Shown here one piece after another: positions 60,181-64,000 of a stretch of DNA of 64,000 nucleotides. Under the pieces are notes generated by a model. It was not told the DNA's origin and made no database searches. It saw nothing but the letters and a program-made list of their open reading frames with translations. Made by a program: the position numbers and the translations under genes. Origin of the DNA: Thiomicrorhabdus sp033238645 (lineage in GTDB: Bacteria; Pseudomonadota; Gammaproteobacteria; Thiomicrospirales; Thiomicrospiraceae); assembly GCA_033238645.1 (NCBI GenBank), contig BQXR01000001.1, forward strand, positions 62,001 through 126,000. Direction: 5' to 3'. Within the stretch, counting starts at the first letter, position 1. The number at the start of each line of letters is the position of its first letter.

Positions 60181-61176
60181 ATGAAATTATTAAATATAGT
60201 CGCAGGGGCAAGTATCCTTCTTTCGTCGACAGCTATGGCGGATTCAAATATTATGGGTATACCAGCAGCAGGATTTGTTATGGTTTCAATTGCTATTACA
60301 GCGGTAGTTGTCGGCGCTCTGGTTTATCTGTTTTACTGTAATAAATCTGGGGGCTGTGATCAAGTTAATTTGATTGAAGATCTTAATGCTATTGTTGCGT
60401 CAGGCGAGCTTGCTACTACGGTTAAAACGGCCGATACAGATCCTAAGTTATTAGCTTCAATTAATGCCTTACTTGAAACTGCTTCCAATACTATCACAAT
60501 GCAGATGATTGAAAAGTCGCAGGTTGAATCAAAGGTGGCCGATTTTGAGGGCCAAATGGAAGAGTTAAATTCAACGCTTGCAGATTGTTATGCTCAGCAG
60601 AAAACGCCAGCACCAGTAATGAGTGTTAGTTTTGATAATAGTGAATTAACCGGGTTATCTTCACAGCTATCAAGTGTCATAGAGCAGGCAACTAAAGGCT
60701 CAATAGACGTCATTTCAGCGTCTGAGAATGTTATTTCAGAAGTTGGCGGTTTAACAGAGGATGTTTCAAATGCCTCTAGTGCATTAAGACGTTTAGAAAA
60801 AGATAGTGGCAATATTGGTACGGTATTGGTTCTAATAAGAGATATTGCTGAGCAGACAAATTTACTGGCACTAAATGCAGCAATTGAAGCAGCTCGCGCA
60901 GGTGAACATGGACGAGGCTTTGCTGTTGTAGCAGATGAAGTTAGAATTCTTGCAGGTAAAACACAGCAAGCAACTAAAGATATTCAGAGTATTATAGAAG
61001 AGCTTCAGCAGCACGCTAGGAATGCGGTTCAGGTAATGGAGGGCAGTCAAGGTAGAGTTGGAACAACTCAAGAGCAAGCTGGGCGCGTTAATGAGATTTT
61101 AAGTGGTATTGTTGAAAATTTATCTGAGCTGAAGACAGCGCAAAATGAACTTTCTAGTGCAATTCAAAATAGCTAG
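60181..61176 (+). CDS. Methyl-accepting-chemotaxis-type signalling protein without periplasmic sensor
   Basis: Signal/membrane segment (1-20) and a second membrane segment (about 31-52, VMVSIAITAVVVGALVYLFYC) with only about ten residues between, so no periplasmic sensory domain. A short HAMP-like helix (about 60-110) leads to the MCP signalling hairpin: QTNLLALNAAIEAARAGEHG, RGFAVVADEVRILA, KTQQATKDIQSIIEELQQ. 331 residues, thus short. It starts nine bases after fliK and stands before motA-motB. It may sense a membrane or motor state, or form part of the stator or switch control; this is inference. Confidence 0.8.
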   Translation: MKLLNIVAGASILLSSTAMADSNIMGIPAAGFVMVSIAITAVVVGALVYLFYCNKSGGCDQVNLIEDLNAIVASGELATTVKTADTDPKLLASINALLETASNTITMQMIEKSQVESKVADFEGQMEELNSTLADCYAQQKTPAPVMSVSFDNSELTGLSSQLSSVIEQATKGSIDVISASENVISEVGGLTEDVSNASSALRRLEKDSGNIGTVLVLIRDIAEQTNLLALNAAIEAARAGEHGRGFAVVADEVRILAGKTQQATKDIQSIIEELQQHARNAVQVMEGSQGRVGTTQEQAGRVNEILSGIVENLSELKTAQNELSSAIQNS

Positions 61177-61224
61177 GATTTAATTTTTTTGTAAATCGTA
61201 TTTTTGGGGTTAAAAGGGGCTGTA

Positions 61225-62076
61225 ATGAAGGCTATTCTTGGTACATTGATAGTAGTAGGAACTTTGCTAGGGGGGTACCTACCTCATGGCGGTATCGCTA
61301 TTCTGATTCAGCCTCTAGAAGTTTTGATTATATGTGGTGGTGCATTCGGGGCTTATGTTATTGCTAACCCGGGGTGGGTTGTAAAAGCTGGTTTTACCCA
61401 AAGCTTAGGATTGGTAAAGCCTTCACCACATAATAAAGAGTTGTACATGGAGCTATTGGGTCTAATGTTTAAAATCTTTAATAAGGCGCGTCGAGAAGGT
61501 CTGATTGCTATTGAAGCTGATGTTGAGGAGCCTCATACCAGTGAGTTATTTAATAGTGCACCGAAGGTAGCTGCAGATCATCATGCGTTAGATTTTATTT
61601 GTGATTATTTAAGGTTAATGATCAGTGGCGCGAGCAATCCCTATCAGTTAGAGGATTTAATGATTCTCGAGCTAGACCTACATCATCATGAGGCGATGAT
61701 GCCAAGTGCGGCTTTGGGGAAGGTTGGAGAAGGTCTTCCTGCATTTGGTATTGTTGCAGCAGTATTAGGAATTATCGTAACGATGGGTTACTTAGATGCG
61801 GGGCCTATGGAAATTGCACATCATATGTCAGTTGCACTGGTAGGAACCTTTCTGGGGATCTTAATTGCATACGGTGTTGTTGCTCCAATGGGGTCTGAGC
61901 TGGCAACTCGTGCGGAAGCTGAAAGTGCATTTTTTGGTGTTATAAAAACAAGTTTAATGGCCAACTTAAATGGTTATGCACCACAGATTTCAGTTGAGTT
62001 TGCACGTAAATCAATTCCTAGTCAGGAAAGACCAAGCTTTAATGAAGTTGATGAGTTTTTACAGAGTCAAAAATAG
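61225..62076 (+). CDS. motA: MotA, proton-type stator protein
   Basis: Inner-membrane stator subunit. Four membrane segments: ILGTLIVVGTLLGGYL, PLEVLIICGGAFGAYVI, GLPAFGIVAAVLGIIVTMGYL and MSVALVGTFLGILIAYGVVAPM; the cytoplasmic loop has RREGLIAIE and the charge residues that meet FliG. The sequence is closer to the 280-290-residue enteric type (proton) than to PomA. I start at 61225 with AAAAGGGG upstream. Confidence 0.94.
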   Translation: MKAILGTLIVVGTLLGGYLPHGGIAILIQPLEVLIICGGAFGAYVIANPGWVVKAGFTQSLGLVKPSPHNKELYMELLGLMFKIFNKARREGLIAIEADVEEPHTSELFNSAPKVAADHHALDFICDYLRLMISGASNPYQLEDLMILELDLHHHEAMMPSAALGKVGEGLPAFGIVAAVLGIIVTMGYLDAGPMEIAHHMSVALVGTFLGILIAYGVVAPMGSELATRAEAESAFFGVIKTSLMANLNGYAPQISVEFARKSIPSQERPSFNEVDEFLQSQK

Positions 62077-62116
62077 TTTATTAGATTTTTAAAGTCTAAA
62101 GGCCTGGGAAATACAC

Positions 62117-62995
62117 ATGAGTGATGATCAATCCATAATAATCAAACGCTTGAACAAGTGTCCGCATGTTGCGCATGGGGGGGCATGGAAAATAGCGTTC
62201 GCAGATTTTATGACAGCAACGATGGCCTTCTTTTTAATGCTTTGGGTATTGGGTGGAGTCAATGATGAAGAGATGAAAGCGATGGCTGAGTATTTTAGAG
62301 ATCCTACCGTTATTGAGGCCTCTCCTGTTACATTGCTTGACTCAAAAGAGGCAGGAAGATCATCTGACTCAATGATTGATATGGGTGGGTTTAAAGATGC
62401 GCCACAAAGCCAAGAAGATGGCGATGGATTTGGTAAAGCAGAAGAGAAAGCCAGTTTAGAGGCCATGAAAGCGGCATTGCTACAAAAAATAGAAGAAAAT
62501 GCAGCGCTTAGGCAGCTAAAAGAACAGTTAAAGATCGATATTACCCCTAATGGACTACAGGTACAGATTCTTGATGATAGAAAGCGACCTATGTTTGGGT
62601 CTGGTGTCGATATCCCAAAAGAGTATGCCTCTAATTTACTGAGAGAAGTTGGTTCAGTATTAGCGAGTTCGAGTAATAAAATCAGTATTGCAGGTCATAC
62701 TGATGCGTCAAGCTATCATGCCAATGCGGAATACACAAACTGGGAGTTATCTGCAGACAGAGCCAATGCAGCTAGAAGACTCTTATTGGAAGGAGGCGTA
62801 GATGGGGCATTGATTGCTCAGGCTGTAGGGATGGCTGATACAGTGCCTTTTGATAAAGAAAATCCGTATAATCCTAGAAATAGACGAATTAGTATTATTG
62901 TATTAAATAAAGAAGCGGAACAACGATTGAGAAGTTTAAGTGATGCTGCTCAGATTGAAGACCTAAGTTCAGAGGCTTTATTGACTAGACATTAG
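62117..62995 (+). CDS. motB: MotB, stator peptidoglycan-anchored protein
   Basis: Single membrane segment with D30, the proton-carrying residue, in FADFMTATMAFFLMLWVL, a plug/linker region, and an OmpA-like domain that binds peptidoglycan (ISIAGHTDASSYHAN, NWELSADRANAARRLLL, NPRNRRISIIVL). 292 residues. It follows motA by 40 bases and precedes fliL. A seven-G run (62177-62183) encodes HGGAW, a conserved part. Confidence 0.95.
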   Translation: MSDDQSIIIKRLNKCPHVAHGGAWKIAFADFMTATMAFFLMLWVLGGVNDEEMKAMAEYFRDPTVIEASPVTLLDSKEAGRSSDSMIDMGGFKDAPQSQEDGDGFGKAEEKASLEAMKAALLQKIEENAALRQLKEQLKIDITPNGLQVQILDDRKRPMFGSGVDIPKEYASNLLREVGSVLASSSNKISIAGHTDASSYHANAEYTNWELSADRANAARRLLLEGGVDGALIAQAVGMADTVPFDKENPYNPRNRRISIIVLNKEAEQRLRSLSDAAQIEDLSSEALLTRH

Positions 62996-63064
62996 TTTTG
63001 GATTGTTATTTGATTAGAAGATTTTAGAACTTCAAATTATAAGTAGAGTGTTAGAGGAATTATT

Positions 63065-63637
63065 ATGGCAGATGAAGAAGTAAAGGAAGAAAAAAAGGGT
63101 GGTAAGGGGTTAATTATTGCTTTAATTGTGATTGTTCTTCTGCTGTTAATTGGTGTTGCTGCTTTGGTGTTTATGTTACTTGGCTCTAGCGGTGATGCTA
63201 AAACAGATGGTGAAGAGATACATGCTTCTGCTGATCATGGCGCTGAAAATAGTCATGCAAAGACATATGATGAAAAATACAAGCAATTTGAACCCCCATT
63301 ACCTGATGCCGTACCAGGTTATTTTGTAATGGAAAAGTTTGTTGTCAATTTTAATGGTGAAGGAAAGGCTAAGTTTTTGGCTGTTGATTTACAGTTTATG
63401 TCTTACTATACGCAGGTGGTTGCTCCAGAAGGAGAGATGGAACATTTACGTCCTATTTTAAAAAATGATATTCAGAGGTTATTACGTAACCAGTATTTTA
63501 ATACGCTAAATACAGTGGATGGGCCTGATAATTTAAGGGCTGAAATTATGGAAGTTACTCGAAAAGTATTGGAGAAACATAATATTTATCCTGGTTTAGT
63601 TGAAGATGTTTATATGACACGTTTTGTGATGCAATAA
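63065..63637 (+). CDS. fliL: FliL, stator-associated flagellar protein
   Basis: Inner-membrane protein that surrounds MotAB and supports torque. Charged start, one membrane segment (about 14-40, GLIIALIVIVLLLLIGVAALVFMLL) and a periplasmic FliL domain (YFVMEKFVVNFNGEGKAKFLAVDLQF, MEHLRPILKNDIQRLL). 190 residues. Placed next to motB, a logical partner. Confidence 0.92.
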   Translation: MADEEVKEEKKGGKGLIIALIVIVLLLLIGVAALVFMLLGSSGDAKTDGEEIHASADHGAENSHAKTYDEKYKQFEPPLPDAVPGYFVMEKFVVNFNGEGKAKFLAVDLQFMSYYTQVVAPEGEMEHLRPILKNDIQRLLRNQYFNTLNTVDGPDNLRAEIMEVTRKVLEKHNIYPGLVEDVYMTRFVMQ

Positions 63638-63647
63638 GGTTTTATAA

Positions 63648-64000
63648 ATGGATGATATTTTAAGTCAAGATGAAGTCGACGCCCTACTAAAGGGTATGGG
63701 CGGTGGTGACGTTGACACTGAAGGGGATGACTCTTTAGAAGGCGAAGCATCCGTTTATGACTTTACCAACCAAGAGCGAATAGTTCGCGGGCGACTTCCT
63801 GCGTTGGATATTATCAACGAGCGTTTTGCAAGAGGATTTCAACGACATTTTAATGAGATGATTATGGCCAGTGTTGAAGTAACTGCTGGTGAAGTTAAGA
63901 TTATTAAAATGATTGATTATTTACGAAATCTTTTTGTGCCAACCAGTTTAAATATTTATCGAATTGAACCATTAAATGGTGTGGCACTATTTACACTTGA
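63648..64000 (+). CDS. fliM: FliM, rotor switch protein, 3' end outside the window
   Basis: C-ring protein that binds CheY-P. The N-terminal CheY-binding peptide MDDILSQDEVDALL is clear, followed by YDFTNQERIVRGRLPALDIINERFARGFQ and EVKIIKMIDYLRNLFVPTSL. About 117 codons are visible and the frame is open to the edge. ATG with an AAGG ribosome site, ten bases after the fliL stop. Confidence 0.95.
   Translation, partial: MDDILSQDEVDALLKGMGGGDVDTEGDDSLEGEASVYDFTNQERIVRGRLPALDIINERFARGFQRHFNEMIMASVEVTAGEVKIIKMIDYLRNLFVPTSLNIYRIEPLNGVALFTL

Overview
The window is AT-rich (roughly 40% GC by eye) DNA of a motile gammaproteobacterium. A lifestyle like that of marine or sulfur-oxidising members of the class is plausible, but no gene here fixes the genus. 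The evidence is FNR with its four cluster cysteines, PepN, Pal, RlmB and RNase R of gammaproteobacterial type, a Vibrio/Pseudomonas-style polar flagellar regulon (FlgP, FlgT, CheV, FlrABC, FlaG, sigma-54 and sigma-28 promoters) and a legionaminic-acid flagellin glycosylation cluster. No tRNA, rRNA, insertion sequence, prophage or CRISPR array was seen.

Layout. Bases 1-10.1 kb are housekeeping: rnr (5' end missing), rlmB, a sugar kinase fused to a Rieske domain (minus strand), fnr, a candidate FNR-activated small RNA, pal, pepN and an LpoA-like protein. Bases 10.2-17.5 kb hold flagellar accessory genes: an unknown acidic membrane protein, two small exported proteins, flgP, a PilZ protein, flgN-flgM-flgA (minus strand), cheV and flgT. 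Bases 17.9-30.2 kb hold flgBCDE, flgFGH and flgIJKL, then an MltC-like transglycosylase. Bases 30.3-41.4 kb make and attach legionaminic acid: legB, legC, legH, legI, a DUF2920 protein, legG, a decayed hisF paralogue, ptmE, legF and a large Maf protein. Bases 41.7-48.8 kb hold three flagellins, flaG, fliD, fliS and fliT. Bases 48.9-52.5 kb hold flrA, flrB and flrC. Bases 52.6-64 kb hold fliEFGHIJ, then fliK, a chemoreceptor-like gene, motA, motB, fliL and the start of fliM.

The flagellar hierarchy can be read from promoters: a near-consensus sigma-70 promoter for flrA, GG-N10-GC sigma-54 promoters before flgB, flgF, flgI, fliE and fliK, and sigma-28 promoters before flgM, fliC1, fliC3 and fliD. 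FlrA and FlrC should activate the sigma-54 operons that build the basal body and hook; export of FlgM then frees sigma-28 for filament genes. The legionaminic genes and Maf would decorate the flagellins encoded next to them.

The most unusual feature is a dispersed short motif, a run of 7-10 C followed by TGCT and usually CATTT. It occurs eight times in both orientations, between genes and inside genes. Two coding copies (10-base runs) lie in the linkers between the AAA+ and DNA-binding domains of FlrA and FlrC, where slippage would switch off the flagellar regulators. Other notable points are a textbook class II FNR promoter firing a ~74-nt terminated transcript, a terminator hairpin whose 3' arm is the ribosome-binding site of the next gene, and the kinase-Rieske fusion.
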